Notes under the pieces: model-generated | Database searches by the model: none | What the model was told of the DNA's origin: nothing | Seen by the model: the letters and a program-made list of their open reading frames with translations, nothing else | Part shown: positions 8,896-18,227 of the stretch, in pieces | Position numbering within the stretch: position 1 is the stretch's first letter | Layout of the letters: each line of letters begins with the position of its first letter | Assembly: GCF_003130075.1 (NCBI RefSeq) | Contig: NZ_NRCW01000004.1 | Location: 238,974 to 302,973, forward strand | Reading direction: 5' to 3' | Length of the DNA stretch: 64,000 bases | From: Aggregatibacter segnis | GTDB taxonomy: Bacteria; Pseudomonadota; Gammaproteobacteria; Enterobacterales; Pasteurellaceae | Program-made: the position numbers and the translations under genes

Positions 8896-8989
8896 TCCAC
8901 AAAGCACTTTGCCTTTGAAGGGAAAACACCAGATCTGGCAAGTGTGGTATTTGGGGCATAAACCATGTCGTAAATTAAGGAGAAAACGT

Positions 8990-10483
8990 ATGTTTAAACA
9001 GCTTCAACAGGTTGGTAAGGCATTTATGTTGCCAATTGCCATTTTACCTGCAGCCGGTTTGTTACTAGGGATTGGGGGCGCATTATCTAACAAAGCCACC
9101 GTGCAAGCCTATCCATTATTAGATCATTCGGTTTTGCAAGGTGTGTTTCAGATCATGTCGGCAGCCGGTTCGGTGGTGTTCGGTAATTTGGCATTATTGC
9201 TTTGTATCGGTTTGGGTATTGGTTTAGCCAAGCGGGATAAAGGGGTTGCAGCACTGGCGGCAACGGTCGGCTATTTAATCATGACTGGTACGATTGCGGC
9301 ATTGATTCCGCTGTTCTCACCGGAAACCAAAGGAATTGATACAGGGGTGATCGGTGCTTTGGTGATGGGCTTGATTACCGTCAAACTGCACAATAAATAT
9401 CATAATATTCAATTACCTCAAATTTTAGGTTTCTTCGGTGGTTCTCGTTTTGTGCCGATTGTTACCTCTTTTGCGGCGATTTTTGTCGGCGCCATCTTCT
9501 TTTTAATTTGGCCGACATTTCAAAATTGGTTATTGTCTGCCGGTGAACATATTGCTTCCATGGGCGCAATCGGAACATTCTTTTATGGCTTCCTCATGCG
9601 CTTATGTGGTGCAGTAGGCTTGCACCACATGATTTATCCGTTATTTTGGTACACCGAATTAGGCGGTACGGAAATCGTGAATGGTGAAACCATTATTGGA
9701 GCGCAAAAAATCTTCTTTGCCCAATTAGCGGATCCGAATCACCAAGGTTTATTTACCGAAGGTACACGTTTTTTCGCAGGTCGTTTTGACACCATGATGT
9801 TCGGCTTGCCGGCAGCCTGTTTGGCGATGTATCACTGTGTGCCGAAAGCGCGTCGTAAAGCCATTGGCGGGTTATTCCTTGGTGCAGCGTTGACCTCTTT
9901 TATTACAGGGATCACCGAGCCTATTGAATTTATGTTCTTATTCGTTGCACCTTGGTTGTATGTTTTCCACGCCTTTTTAGACGGCGTTTCCTTCTACATT
10001 GCCGACATTTTGAATATTTCCATCGGTAACACGTTCTCCGGCGGATTTATTGACTTCCTGTTATTTGGGATCTTACAAGGCAATGAAAATACCAACTGGT
10101 TTAATGTGATTTGGGTCGGCGTATGTTGGGCGGCGTTATATTATTTCAGTTTCCGCTTCTTAATTACCCAATTTAATGTGATGACCCCAGGACGTGCAGA
10201 AGAGCAAGAAGACAGCGTGGAACAACAAACCTCTTCTTTAACGGAAAACGCCCACGAGATCATCAACGCCCTAGGTAGCGCAGAAAATATTGAGAACGTG
10301 GATGCCTGTATTACTCGTTTGCGGGTAGCGGTGAAAGACGTCAAATTAGTGGATAAAACACGATTAAAAGCGTTAGGTGCCGTTGAAGTGTTGGAAGTCG
10401 GTGGTGGCGTACAAGCAGTTTATGGTGCTAAAGCAGTATTATATAAAAGCGAGATTAACCAGATTTTAGGTAAAGAAGATTAA
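8990..10483 (+). CDS. ptsG: PTS EIICB permease, glucose family (PtsG/GlcB-like)
   Basis: A 497-residue sugar permease that takes phosphate from EIIA and phosphorylates the sugar as it enters. Start set at the ATG at 8990 because AAGGAG lies nine bases upstream; the frame runs open 27 codons further back without a start signal. EIIC (about 1-395) has many membrane segments and the conserved GITEPIEFMFLFVAPWLY. After a linker starting TPGRAEEQ comes EIIB with the phosphorylated Cys440 in DACITRLRV. There is no EIIA domain, so crr (35.7 kb) is the expected partner. It resembles Gram-positive GlcB/PtsG more than E. coli PtsG in the middle region, so the substrate (glucose) is likely but not certain. 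Confidence 0.85.
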   Translation: MFKQLQQVGKAFMLPIAILPAAGLLLGIGGALSNKATVQAYPLLDHSVLQGVFQIMSAAGSVVFGNLALLLCIGLGIGLAKRDKGVAALAATVGYLIMTGTIAALIPLFSPETKGIDTGVIGALVMGLITVKLHNKYHNIQLPQILGFFGGSRFVPIVTSFAAIFVGAIFFLIWPTFQNWLLSAGEHIASMGAIGTFFYGFLMRLCGAVGLHHMIYPLFWYTELGGTEIVNGETIIGAQKIFFAQLADPNHQGLFTEGTRFFAGRFDTMMFGLPAACLAMYHCVPKARRKAIGGLFLGAALTSFITGITEPIEFMFLFVAPWLYVFHAFLDGVSFYIADILNISIGNTFSGGFIDFLLFGILQGNENTNWFNVIWVGVCWAALYYFSFRFLITQFNVMTPGRAEEQEDSVEQQTSSLTENAHEIINALGSAENIENVDACITRLRVAVKDVKLVDKTRLKALGAVEVLEVGGGVQAVYGAKAVLYKSEINQILGKED

Positions 10484-10505
10484 TTTTTTCTTCGCTATGA
10501 ATGTG

Positions 10506-10547
10506 AACGGTCAGAAAGGGATTTATTTCTGACCGTTATTTTTTTCT
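10506..10547 (+). terminator. Terminator after ptsG
   Basis: AACGGTCAGAAA pairs with TTTCTGACCGTT and is followed by ATTTTTTTC. Confidence 0.9.
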
Positions 10548-10554
10548 TCAAAGA

Positions 10555-11253
10555 CTAAAGATCTTCCGCTTGTTTTAACGCTTCTGCCGGTTGTAAAAAC
10601 GCAGGGATTTTTGACCGCACTTTTTGTGGATTCAGCGTTAATGGATAGGTGCGTTTTTGCGCCACGATAACTGTCAGCGGGGCAAACCAACCGGCGGTTT
10701 GATGGGACAGCGCCAAATTCTGCTGTTCCAAAATATCAAAGTTGAGTAATTCTAACCAATCAATGATCCGCCAAATGCAATAATGACGCGCAGGGAAGTC
10801 ACCTGTTTTTGATTTAAAAAATAGGCAGTTAAGCGGATTAAACAGACTGAGGAACAAGTAGCCGTCATCGGTGAGAACGCGGTGGGTTTCGCGCAACACT
10901 TGATGGGGATCTTGGACAAAATTCAGCGTGTTGGCCAACACACAAGCATCCAACTGCTGTTGAATAAAGGGGAGTTCGGTAAGCTTGGTTTGTACAATGG
11001 AATGATTATCGTCTAAAAGTGCGGTCAAATTTTCCGTTATTTTTTCGCTGAGACTAATTTGGTGGCGCAAGGGCAAATCACATTGAATTTCTGCACTAAG
11101 TCCGCCAATTTTCAGAATCTGATAACCACAAATTTTTGTAAACCAAGGGGCAAAATAAGCGTTTAATGCGTTACAATAAGCGCGCCCATTTGGCAGTTGT
11201 TGCCAACCGGTGGGCATCGCCAGTGACTTTTCATATTTAGCACGCCACATCAT
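10555..11253 (-). CDS. YafS-like class I SAM-dependent methyltransferase
   Basis: A 232-residue protein with a class I methyltransferase fold: a degenerate SAM loop (ILKIGGLSAE) at about 45-55, the acidic and LANTLNFVQDPHQVLRE strand-helix near 105-125, and VLTDDGYLFLSLFNP near 128-142. Substrate unknown. E. coli yafS sits in the same divergent arrangement beside gloB, which supports the family call and suggests a link to glyoxalase metabolism or only conserved synteny. GGAG precedes tandem ATGs; I take the first. Confidence 0.75.
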   Translation of the reverse strand: MMWRAKYEKSLAMPTGWQQLPNGRAYCNALNAYFAPWFTKICGYQILKIGGLSAEIQCDLPLRHQISLSEKITENLTALLDDNHSIVQTKLTELPFIQQQLDACVLANTLNFVQDPHQVLRETHRVLTDDGYLFLSLFNPLNCLFFKSKTGDFPARHYCIWRIIDWLELLNFDILEQQNLALSHQTAGWFAPLTVIVAQKRTYPLTLNPQKVRSKIPAFLQPAEALKQAEDL

Positions 11254-11270
11254 GGTAACTCCGAGGTTCT

Positions 11271-11972
11271 ATGTTAATTCCGATTCCTGCGTTAAACGAT
11301 AATTATATTTGGCTTTATGCACGGGAAAATTTACCGTTGCTCATCGTTGATTTGCCTGAAACCGACAAGCTGTTTCACTTGTTGGAAGAACAACATCTCT
11401 CCGTTGATGCGTTGTTGCTGACGCACAACCATGCGGATCACACAGACGGTGTTGCGGCGTTCAAGCAACGTTTCCCGCAAGTGCCGATTTATGGTCCGGC
11501 AGAGTGCGCTGCTTGTGGGCTGACGCAGGTGATTAATGAAGGCGACCTTATCACCGAACATTATCGAATTCAAGTATTGCCCAGTGGTGGGCATACGGCG
11601 CAGCATGTGAGTTATTGGGTGGATGGGCATTTGTTTTGTGGTGATGCCTTATTCTCCGCCGGTTGCGGGCGAGTGTTTACCGGTGATTACGCGCAAATGT
11701 TTGCCACCATGCAGTGTTTTGCAGCGTTACCTGATGACACGATTGTTTGCCCAGGGCATGAATATACGTTAAGTAATTTAGCGTTTGTGCAAAACGTTTG
11801 GGCAAACAAAAGTGCGGTGGAAAATCATCGTGTTTTGGTGGCGCAATTACGTGCTGAAAATAAACCAAGTCTACCCACCACGATAGGCTTGGAAAAACAT
11901 ATTAATCCGTTTTTAACGGCAACCACCTTGGCGCAATTTACCCAATTACGCCAAGCAAAAGATACGTTTTAG
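11271..11972 (+). CDS. gloB: Hydroxyacylglutathione hydrolase (glyoxalase II)
   Basis: Hydrolyses S-lactoylglutathione to lactate and glutathione, the second step of methylglyoxal detoxification. A metallo-beta-lactamase fold with [10 protein letters not shown] (metal ligands His52, His54, Asp56, His57), His108 (SGGHT), the FCGDALF aspartate and CPGHEY. At 233 residues it is a little shorter than the E. coli enzyme (251). GAGG precedes the ATG. Its start is only 17 bases from that of the divergent methyltransferase, so each promoter must lie inside the other gene's 5' end. Confidence 0.93.
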   Translation: MLIPIPALNDNYIWLYARENLPLLIVDLPETDKLFHLLEEQHLSVDALLLTHNHADHTDGVAAFKQRFPQVPIYGPAECAACGLTQVINEGDLITEHYRIQVLPSGGHTAQHVSYWVDGHLFCGDALFSAGCGRVFTGDYAQMFATMQCFAALPDDTIVCPGHEYTLSNLAFVQNVWANKSAVENHRVLVAQLRAENKPSLPTTIGLEKHINPFLTATTLAQFTQLRQAKDTF

Positions 11973-12027
11973 AAATTTGATGCTTCGCAATAAAATTGCA
12001 GATTAATGGCTTTTTTCTTGCGCTAAT

Positions 12028-12057
12028 TTGCCCAAACATGGGCAATTCAGCTAGAAT
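12028..12057 (+). promoter_or_regulatory. Candidate hemA promoter with an inverted repeat over the -35
   Basis: TTGCCC (12028-12033) and TAGAAT (12052-12057) are separated by 18 bases. The -35 is one arm of the inverted repeat TTGCCC-N6-GGGCAA (12028-12045), which could be an operator or a weak hairpin after gloB. Confidence 0.5.
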
Positions 12058-12159
12058 ATAGCCCGTTTTTATGTCTATTTTTTATATTTTAGTGGGATAA
12101 ATGTTGCCGTATTTGTTGTGTCAACATAATAAAGTGCGGTGATTTTTCATGTATTTTTT

Positions 12160-13464
12160 ATGACGATTTTAGTTCTTGGTATTAATCACAAAACCGCCTC
12201 TGTTGCCTTACGGGAAAAAGTCGCTTTTTCTGATGAAAAACGTGCTTTTGCTTTGCGTCATATTCGGCAAATTGAATTAGCCGAAAGTGCGGTGATTTTA
12301 TCCACTTGTAACCGAACTGAAGTTTATCTGCACAATAAAACCGTCCCACCACAAGAAACGCAACATTGGATTCGCCAAGCTATACAATGGTTCGCTGAAA
12401 TTCATCAACTGGACTTAGCCGAGCTTCAGCGTTGCCTTTACACTTATGAAAACCTACCGGCAGTCAATCATTTAATGGAAGTAGCTTGTGGCTTGGATTC
12501 ATTGATTTTAGGCGAGCCCCAAATTTTGGGACAAGTGAAGCAAGCTTATCAAATGAGCGAGCAGCACTATCAACAAGAACAGCAAGCTATTTCCGGCGAA
12601 TTATCCCGTTTATTTCAAAAAACATTTTCCACGGCAAAACGCGTGCGTACAGAAACCAATATAGGTGAAAGTGCGGTATCTGTGGCATACGCTGCTTGCA
12701 GTTTAGCGCGCCAAATTTTTGAATCGCTGAGCGAATTAACCATTTTGTTAGTAGGCGCGGGAGAAACCATTGAATTGGTTTGCCGTCATTTATTGCGTCA
12801 CGGTGTAAAAAACATGGTGATTTCCAACCGCACTTTAGCCCGCGCAGAAGCCCTCGTGGAGAAATTAGATACAACGGTGGATATTCAAATCCTGCCGCTA
12901 GAACAGTTACAGCAGGGCTTAAATCAAGCGGATATTGTGATTAGCTCTACCGGCAGCCAGCATATTTTGATAAACCGCAACATGGTTGAAAAGGCGCAAA
13001 TCATGCGCCGCTATCGTCCGATGTTGTTGGTGGATATTGCCGTGCCGCGTGACATTGAAGAAAGTGCGGCGGAATTAGACAGTGTTTATCACTATACGGT
13101 GGATGATTTACAAAATATCATTCAACATAATTTAAGCCAACGGGAACAAGCCTCTGCGCAGGCAAAGGAAATTATTCAGGCGGAATGTGCGGATTTCTTT
13201 GCGTGGTTGAAAGTCCATCAGTTTTCTAATTTGATCCGTCGTTATCGTGAAGAGGCGGAACTTACTCGTCAGGATTTGCTAGAAAAAGCGATAGTTTCCT
13301 TACAACAAGGCGAAGAGGCGGAACAAGTGTTACAAGAATTAAGTTATAAATTAATGAATAAATTGATCCATTCGCCGACAAAAGCCATGCAAACCATGGT
13401 GAAAAATGGTAATGCGGTGGGTCTGCAAACCTTTTCTAAAGCCTTGGGAATGTACGATGAATAG
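12160..13464 (+). CDS. hemA: Glutamyl-tRNA reductase
   Basis: Catalyses the NADPH-dependent reduction of glutamyl-tRNA to glutamate-1-semialdehyde, the first committed step of haem synthesis by the C5 route. The 434-residue protein begins [16 protein letters not shown] set the start at 12160, as in the family, rather than at a non-ATG codon seven residues upstream. The nucleophile Cys50 is in STCNRTEVY, followed by [20 protein letters not shown] and the NADPH loop GAGET. Several USS copies lie inside (12285, 12669, 12827), coding for ESAV and RTL. The ribosome site is poor. Presence of hemA implies haem prototrophy at this step, unlike H. influenzae. Confidence 0.95.
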   Translation: MTILVLGINHKTASVALREKVAFSDEKRAFALRHIRQIELAESAVILSTCNRTEVYLHNKTVPPQETQHWIRQAIQWFAEIHQLDLAELQRCLYTYENLPAVNHLMEVACGLDSLILGEPQILGQVKQAYQMSEQHYQQEQQAISGELSRLFQKTFSTAKRVRTETNIGESAVSVAYAACSLARQIFESLSELTILLVGAGETIELVCRHLLRHGVKNMVISNRTLARAEALVEKLDTTVDIQILPLEQLQQGLNQADIVISSTGSQHILINRNMVEKAQIMRRYRPMLLVDIAVPRDIEESAAELDSVYHYTVDDLQNIIQHNLSQREQASAQAKEIIQAECADFFAWLKVHQFSNLIRRYREEAELTRQDLLEKAIVSLQQGEEAEQVLQELSYKLMNKLIHSPTKAMQTMVKNGNAVGLQTFSKALGMYDE

Positions 13465-13526
13465 TCGTTCCGAATGAATTTAAATGCTGTTTAAAATCAG
13501 TCAATTTACTTTTACGGGAGAAAAAA

Positions 13527-14750
13527 ATGCGAGAAAGTCCTCAAATCGCGAATGTTGATCTAGTAAAACAAATGAATAGTGCGGTGGTGTATAAGCTCAT
13601 CGATCAGCAAGGTCCTATTTCCCGTATTCAAATCTCTGAAATAAGCCAACTTGCTCCGGCAAGTGTGACTAAAATCACCCGTCATTTACTTGCTCGCGGT
13701 TTAATTAAAGAAGTAGAGCAACAAGAATCGACCGGTGGGCGTCGTGCAACCTCGATTATGGCAGAGCATAAACATTTTCGTTCTATTTTAGTGGGCATTG
13801 GACGTGAGCATTTAACGTTAGCCATTATGGATTTGTCCGCCAAATTAGTGAATAAATCCGTCTTTACGCTTGAGAATTACCCAACACCACAAGCATTTGA
13901 ACAGTTTTTATTTCAACGCTTGGATGAATTTATTCAAGAAAACCAAAAGCACAGCAGTGAGTTTATTGCTATCGGTATCACTGTTCCCGGCTTTGTGGAT
14001 GTTAAAAGCAACATGATTGAACAGGTTCCGCACTTTGACTTAAGCACGCCTTGGGACTTGGCAAATCACGTTGCCGAACGTTTCAATTTACCTACCTATA
14101 TCGGGCATGATGTGCGTAGTTTAGCTCTTGCGGAGCACTATTTTGGTGTCACCAAAGATTGTTACGATTCGTTGCTATTGCGTATTCATCGCGGTGTTGG
14201 TGCGGGAATTGTGATTAATCACGAACTCTTTTCCGGCTATAAAAAGAATGTGGGCGAAATTGGGCATATTCAGGTGGATCCGTTAGGAAAACGTTGTATG
14301 TGTGGCAATGTGGGCTGTTTGGAAACGGTGGTCAGCAATTCAGCGATTGAAAATAAAATGTCAGAGTTATTGGAAGACGGTTACCAAAGTAAATGGCTTT
14401 CTTTGGAAGCTCATGACATTGAAGCCATTTGCAAAGCCAGCAATAAGCAAGATGCGGTAGCCACAGAGTTAATTGAACACGTTGGTACACAAATCGGGCG
14501 CGTGTTGGCGATGAGCGTCAATATGTTTAATCCGGAAAAAATTGTGATTTCCGGTGAAATAACCCAAGCCAAAAATGTCTTATTTGCCGCAATTCGTCGC
14601 ACCTTGGAAAGTCATGCATTACCGGCGTTTGTCCAAAATACGCCATTAGTCGCATCGGAGCTTAGCAATGAAGATGTGATAGGTGCTTTTGCTTTAGTAA
14701 AAAGAGCGTTGTTTGACGGCAGTTTATTGCGCCGTTTAATTGAAGAATAA
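13527..14750 (+). CDS. nagC: NagC-type ROK transcriptional repressor
   Basis: A 407-residue ROK-family regulator close to E. coli NagC in sequence: IANVDLVKQMNSAVVYKLID and the winged helix-turn-helix (about 27-75, GPISRIQISEISQLAPASVTKI), then a sugar-kinase-like domain with the zinc motif CMCGNVGCLE. NagC senses GlcNAc-6-P and controls amino-sugar uptake and catabolism genes; in Haemophilus it also acts on sialic-acid genes. GGGAG precedes the ATG. The gene follows hemA by 62 bases and no terminator separates them. nagK at 42.1 kb belongs to the same physiology. Confidence 0.9.
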   Translation: MRESPQIANVDLVKQMNSAVVYKLIDQQGPISRIQISEISQLAPASVTKITRHLLARGLIKEVEQQESTGGRRATSIMAEHKHFRSILVGIGREHLTLAIMDLSAKLVNKSVFTLENYPTPQAFEQFLFQRLDEFIQENQKHSSEFIAIGITVPGFVDVKSNMIEQVPHFDLSTPWDLANHVAERFNLPTYIGHDVRSLALAEHYFGVTKDCYDSLLLRIHRGVGAGIVINHELFSGYKKNVGEIGHIQVDPLGKRCMCGNVGCLETVVSNSAIENKMSELLEDGYQSKWLSLEAHDIEAICKASNKQDAVATELIEHVGTQIGRVLAMSVNMFNPEKIVISGEITQAKNVLFAAIRRTLESHALPAFVQNTPLVASELSNEDVIGAFALVKRALFDGSLLRRLIEE

Positions 14751-14918
14751 ATCTTTAAGAGAAAAGTGCGGTCCTAAAAAAAAATATTTTTGAGAGCCGG
14801 AGTGACTAAAAGTTATTTAGGTTGAGAGAGGAGTAAACTAAGCGTTGAATAAAATTAACGCGATTTGTTTAATCTCTATCCGAATGATCTAATTTTATTT
14901 ATTTTCCCAAAAAAATGG

Positions 14919-14947
14919 TTGACGAGTAGGGGCAATATCCGCATAAT
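14919..14947 (+). promoter_or_regulatory. Promoter of the tRNA-Met/Leu/Gln/Gln operon
   Basis: TTGACG (14919-14924) and CATAAT (14942-14947) with a 17-base spacer, then the GC-rich discriminator ACGCCCCGC. The 230 bases between nagC and this cluster hold one USS and nothing else I recognise. Confidence 0.75.
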
Positions 14948-14984
14948 ACGCCCCGCAAAGTCAATGAGATGATTGCAAAGAAAT

Positions 14985-15061
14985 GGCTATGTAGCTCAGT
15001 TGGTTAGAGCACAACACTCATAATGTTGGGGTCACAGGTTCGAATCCCGTCATAGCCACCA
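14985..15061 (+). tRNA. tRNA-Met (CAT), elongator type
   Basis: A 77-base tRNA with acceptor GGCTATG/CATAGCC, anticodon CAT and an encoded CCA. It matches the E. coli metT elongator at most positions; the paired first base pair (G-C) excludes the initiator. Confidence 0.96.
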
Positions 15062-15066
15062 TATTT

Positions 15067-15151
15067 GCGGGACTGGCGAAATTGGTAGACGCACCGGATT
15101 TAGGTTCCGGCGCCGCGAGGTGTGTGGGTTCAAGTCCCTCGTCCCGCACCA
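15067..15151 (+). tRNA. tRNA-Leu (TAG)
   Basis: An 85-base class II tRNA with a long variable arm (GGCGCCGCGAGGTGT region), anticodon loop ATTTAGG with TAG, and an encoded CCA; very similar to E. coli leuW. It starts five bases after tRNA-Met. Confidence 0.96.
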
Positions 15152-15179
15152 TTTATTTCATTGATATCAATATAGTAGT

Positions 15180-15254
15180 TGGGGTATCGCCAAGCGGTAA
15201 GGCACCGGGTTTTGATCTCGGCATCCCTAGGTTCGAATCCTAGTACCCCAGCCA
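15180..15254 (+). tRNA. tRNA-Gln (TTG), copy 1
   Basis: A 75-base tRNA with acceptor TGGGGTA/TACCCCA, anticodon TTG and encoded CCA. The sequence is identical to the copy 36 bases downstream. Confidence 0.96.
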
Positions 15255-15290
15255 TACTATTCTTAATTTCTGCTTTTAATAAACATCTAT

Positions 15291-15365
15291 TGGGGTATCG
15301 CCAAGCGGTAAGGCACCGGGTTTTGATCTCGGCATCCCTAGGTTCGAATCCTAGTACCCCAGCCA
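15291..15365 (+). tRNA. tRNA-Gln (TTG), copy 2
   Basis: An exact duplicate of the preceding tRNA-Gln with a different spacer before it. The duplicated region makes a spurious antisense frame with repeated VLGFEPRDAEIKT, which is a known artefact of tRNA antisense translation. Confidence 0.96.
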
Positions 15366-15469
15366 CCTTTTTTGTCTTTCCTACCAGCTAATTCGACTTG
15401 AATTAATTTAATGAAAATTTTTATCGTAATTATCTACCGCACTTTTTATTATTGAAGGAATTGGATTTT

Positions 15470-16273
15470 TTAGTCTTGGTATTTCTCCCAAGAAGAGTCA
15501 TCCAAAATTTTACCAAAATGGCTTTCGATTAGTCGTTTAGTAATATCCGTTTGTGGATCGGTGAAAATTGAACGTGTCTCACCATATTCAATCATCACGC
15601 CGTCTTCCATCACTAAAATTTCATCGGCAATATGCTTAATAATCCCCAGATGCTGACCAACATAAATATAGGCAAGTCCCAGTTTGTTTTGTAATTCTAG
15701 CATTAAATTAGTCAGTTGGGTTTTCACCGTGGTATCTAATGACCCGACCGCATCATCAATAATGATAATTTGTGGATCTAAAATTAACGCGCGCGCAAGG
15801 GCAATACGCTGTTTTTGGCTCACGGAAAGCGTATTAATTTTGATGTTGGCATGATCAGGATGCATTCCCACTAATTTCAAAATGTTAAAAATTTTCTGAT
15901 TGCGTTCTTGCTCATTTAGATGTGTGGCCAATAGCAATGGCGTATCAAGAATTTGTCCCACATTGAGGCGTGGATTAAATGCCGTATTCGGATCCTGAAA
16001 CACCATGCGGATATGTTTGGAGCGATAGTTGTAATCACCGAAAGTGAGTGGTTTATCTTTGAATAGGATTTTACCTGAAGTGGGTTCGGTGATGCCTACG
16101 ATCATTTTTGCCAAGGTAGATTTTCCTGAGCCATTACGTCCGATAATCGCCAATGTTTTGCCCGCTTCGAGGGAAAAACTGATTTCTTCCACTGCGCGAA
16201 AATAACCGGGGTTAAGCAGACCGAGCGTATTTTTAAATGATTTTGTGAGATCTTCCACTTGTAATAATGGCAT
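15470..16273 (-). CDS. sapF: SapF, ATPase of the Sap peptide transporter
   Basis: The last gene of the sap operon and one of its two ABC ATPases (267 residues). Walker A GRNGSGKS at 45-52, the Q-loop in VFQDP, Walker [11 protein letters not shown] and an unusual signature [15 protein letters not shown] in place of LSGGQ; the aspartate after Walker B also departs from the usual DEP. AAGGAAAG precedes the start. Sap proteins give resistance to host antimicrobial peptides and take part in haem-iron uptake in H. influenzae. No sixth gene (sapZ) follows; the tRNA cluster lies downstream. Confidence 0.93.
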   Translation of the reverse strand: MPLLQVEDLTKSFKNTLGLLNPGYFRAVEEISFSLEAGKTLAIIGRNGSGKSTLAKMIVGITEPTSGKILFKDKPLTFGDYNYRSKHIRMVFQDPNTAFNPRLNVGQILDTPLLLATHLNEQERNQKIFNILKLVGMHPDHANIKINTLSVSQKQRIALARALILDPQIIIIDDAVGSLDTTVKTQLTNLMLELQNKLGLAYIYVGQHLGIIKHIADEILVMEDGVMIEYGETRSIFTDPQTDITKRLIESHFGKILDDSSWEKYQD

Positions 16274-16283
16274 TTTCTTTCCT

Positions 16284-17333
16284 TTATTCTTGATCGGAAC
16301 TTAAAGTGAGCGGTTGAATCAATTCTTTTTCTTTGATTTTCTTTTCCCTTAAATTGATGGGGAAATGACAGAAAAATTCATGCTGTTTAATACGAAGTGC
16401 GGTCGGTTTTACGATACATTTTTTCTGCGCAAATGGACAACGCGGGCCAAGACGACAGCCAATCGGCATTTGTTCCAGTAGGGGAACTGAACCTTTGAGT
16501 GTGCCAAGTTGACTTTTAAAAGGCAAAGGTTGAGTGAAATCTGGAATGGAATGCAACAAGGCTTGAGTATAGGGGTGATGTGGGGTTTCTAAAATATTCT
16601 CTTTAGGGCCGGATTCTGCATTTTGTCCGCAATACAGCACAATAAACGAATCACACCATTCGCTGATGGTGTTAATGTCATTACTGGCAAGTAAAATGGA
16701 TGTGCCTTGATTTTGATTCATACTTGAAAGCAGACGGAATATTTGCACTTTTGTAATGGATTCCACCGAATTTGCCGGTTCATCGGCAATCAGTAATCGA
16801 GGTTGGTTTGCCACGGCAATGGCAATCATGACTTTTTGCCCTTCTCCTTCCGTTAATTCATGAGGGTAACTGCGCATGATATCTTTGTGTTCTTTGATTC
16901 CGACGCGATGAAGTAACTCAATGGCGCGACGTTTTTTCCAATTAAATAAACGCTGCCACCAACGACCTTTAAATGTCCATCCCGGGATACTTTGGATGAG
17001 TTGTTTACCAATTTTCTGGCTAGGATCAAGACAGGTTAACGGATCTTGAAACACCATCGAAATTTCTTTACCCACCAGTTTGCGACGTTGTGCCGGTGTG
17101 AGTTTTAATAATTCAACATCGTTAAAACGGAAACGATCAGCGGTGACAATCCAAGAATCTTTAAAGGCATTACAGATAACTTTAGCAATGAGGCTTTTGC
17201 CCGAACCGGATTCACCGACCAAGCCACAAATTTCCCCTTCATCGATTGTAAAACTCACATTATCGACAATGCGGATTAACCCGTTTGGGGTTTGGATATC
17301 AATGCGAAGATTGCGAATATCTAAGAGTGCCAT
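16284..17333 (-). CDS. sapD: SapD, ATPase of the Sap peptide transporter
   Basis: A 349-residue OppD-type ABC ATPase with Walker A GESGSGKS (40-47), [11 protein letters not shown], a divergent signature [15 protein letters not shown] and Walker [11 protein letters not shown]. The C-terminal oligopeptide-transporter extension has the Cys motif [15 protein letters not shown] typical of OppD/DppD-like subunits. In E. coli SapD also supports Trk potassium uptake. It begins six bases after sapC. Confidence 0.95.
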   Translation of the reverse strand: MALLDIRNLRIDIQTPNGLIRIVDNVSFTIDEGEICGLVGESGSGKSLIAKVICNAFKDSWIVTADRFRFNDVELLKLTPAQRRKLVGKEISMVFQDPLTCLDPSQKIGKQLIQSIPGWTFKGRWWQRLFNWKKRRAIELLHRVGIKEHKDIMRSYPHELTEGEGQKVMIAIAVANQPRLLIADEPANSVESITKVQIFRLLSSMNQNQGTSILLASNDINTISEWCDSFIVLYCGQNAESGPKENILETPHHPYTQALLHSIPDFTQPLPFKSQLGTLKGSVPLLEQMPIGCRLGPRCPFAQKKCIVKPTALRIKQHEFFCHFPINLREKKIKEKELIQPLTLSSDQE

Positions 17334-17339
17334 AGTTAT

Positions 17340-18227
17340 CTACTCATAATATTTGGTAATCGCTCGGCATAGCCCATTGGTAAACACCAAGCCGATTAGT
17401 ACGCTGATGATAATTGCAAGTCCCGGCAGAATAACCGTCCAAGGGGCTAAATAAATTAATTCTAAGGAATCTTTTATCATCGCCCCCCATTCCGGTGCTG
17501 GGCGTTGTGCGCCAAGAGAAATAAAACTGAGGGCACTAATATCCAAAATAGCAATCGTAAATGCACGGGAGATTTCTTGAATATATTGTGGTGCAATGTT
17601 GGGTAAGATAGTTTCTTTCAGTAACACGCTGTTAGAGATGCCGTCTAAGCGTAACATCAATACATATTCTTTTTTGAGCTCTGCTTGAATGCTGCGATAA
17701 ATTTCATGTACGAAATAAGGTAGCAATGCTAAGGTGATTGCCAACATGGCGTTAATTAAACTTGGTTCCATTAAAGTGGCAATAATGATTGCCACTAATA
17801 ACACCGGAATGGTGAGGAACGCATCTAAAAAATGCCCCAGTACACGAGATTTAATGCCTTGCGACATGCCTGCCCAAATGCCAAGTCCACCACCGATAAG
17901 GGCGGTCAGAATTACCACAATAATCGCTGCGCCAACGGTATAGGTCGTGCCAATAATGATACGACTGAGCACATCCCGACCAATATCATCCGTTCCTAAA
18001 AAATAGGCGATTTGACCGTTATTTGCCCAAGAAGGCGGCATAAGTTCTTGCCCGATAAATTGCATTTCTGCTGAGTAGGGGGCAATGAATGGACTAAAAA
18101 GTGCGGTCAAAATCAGCACTAAAAGAGCATAAAAACTGAAAAGTGCAATGCGATCTTCTCGGAAGAGTGCCCAAATATGCTTTAATGTGTCGCTTTCGCG
18201 AAAATCTTCAGGTTCTCTATCTTGCAT
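17340..18227 (-). CDS. sapC: SapC, permease of the Sap peptide transporter
   Basis: A 295-residue inner-membrane permease of the DppC/OppC class with a cytoplasmic N-terminus (about 1-28), six predicted membrane segments and the EAA-type loop near DGISNSVLLKETILPNIAPQ that contacts the ATPase. Its ATG overlaps the end of sapB by 11 bases, indicating translational coupling. Confidence 0.95.
   Translation of the reverse strand: MQDREPEDFRESDTLKHIWALFREDRIALFSFYALLVLILTALFSPFIAPYSAEMQFIGQELMPPSWANNGQIAYFLGTDDIGRDVLSRIIIGTTYTVGAAIIVVILTALIGGGLGIWAGMSQGIKSRVLGHFLDAFLTIPVLLVAIIIATLMEPSLINAMLAITLALLPYFVHEIYRSIQAELKKEYVLMLRLDGISNSVLLKETILPNIAPQYIQEISRAFTIAILDISALSFISLGAQRPAPEWGAMIKDSLELIYLAPWTVILPGLAIIISVLIGLVFTNGLCRAITKYYE

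Noticed and set aside
8909..8989. N-terminal extension of the PTS permease by 27 residues
   Set aside because: The extension starts at a non-ATG codon without ribosome site and includes charged sequence absent from the family; AAGGAG marks 8990.
15180..15365. Direct repeat of 75 bases, array-like
   Set aside because: Two identical tRNA-Gln genes, not a CRISPR array.
15130..15391. Open frames on both strands across the tRNA-Gln pair, one with the repeated peptide VLGFEPRDAEIKT
   Set aside because: They are translations of duplicated tRNA genes; a well-known spurious protein type.
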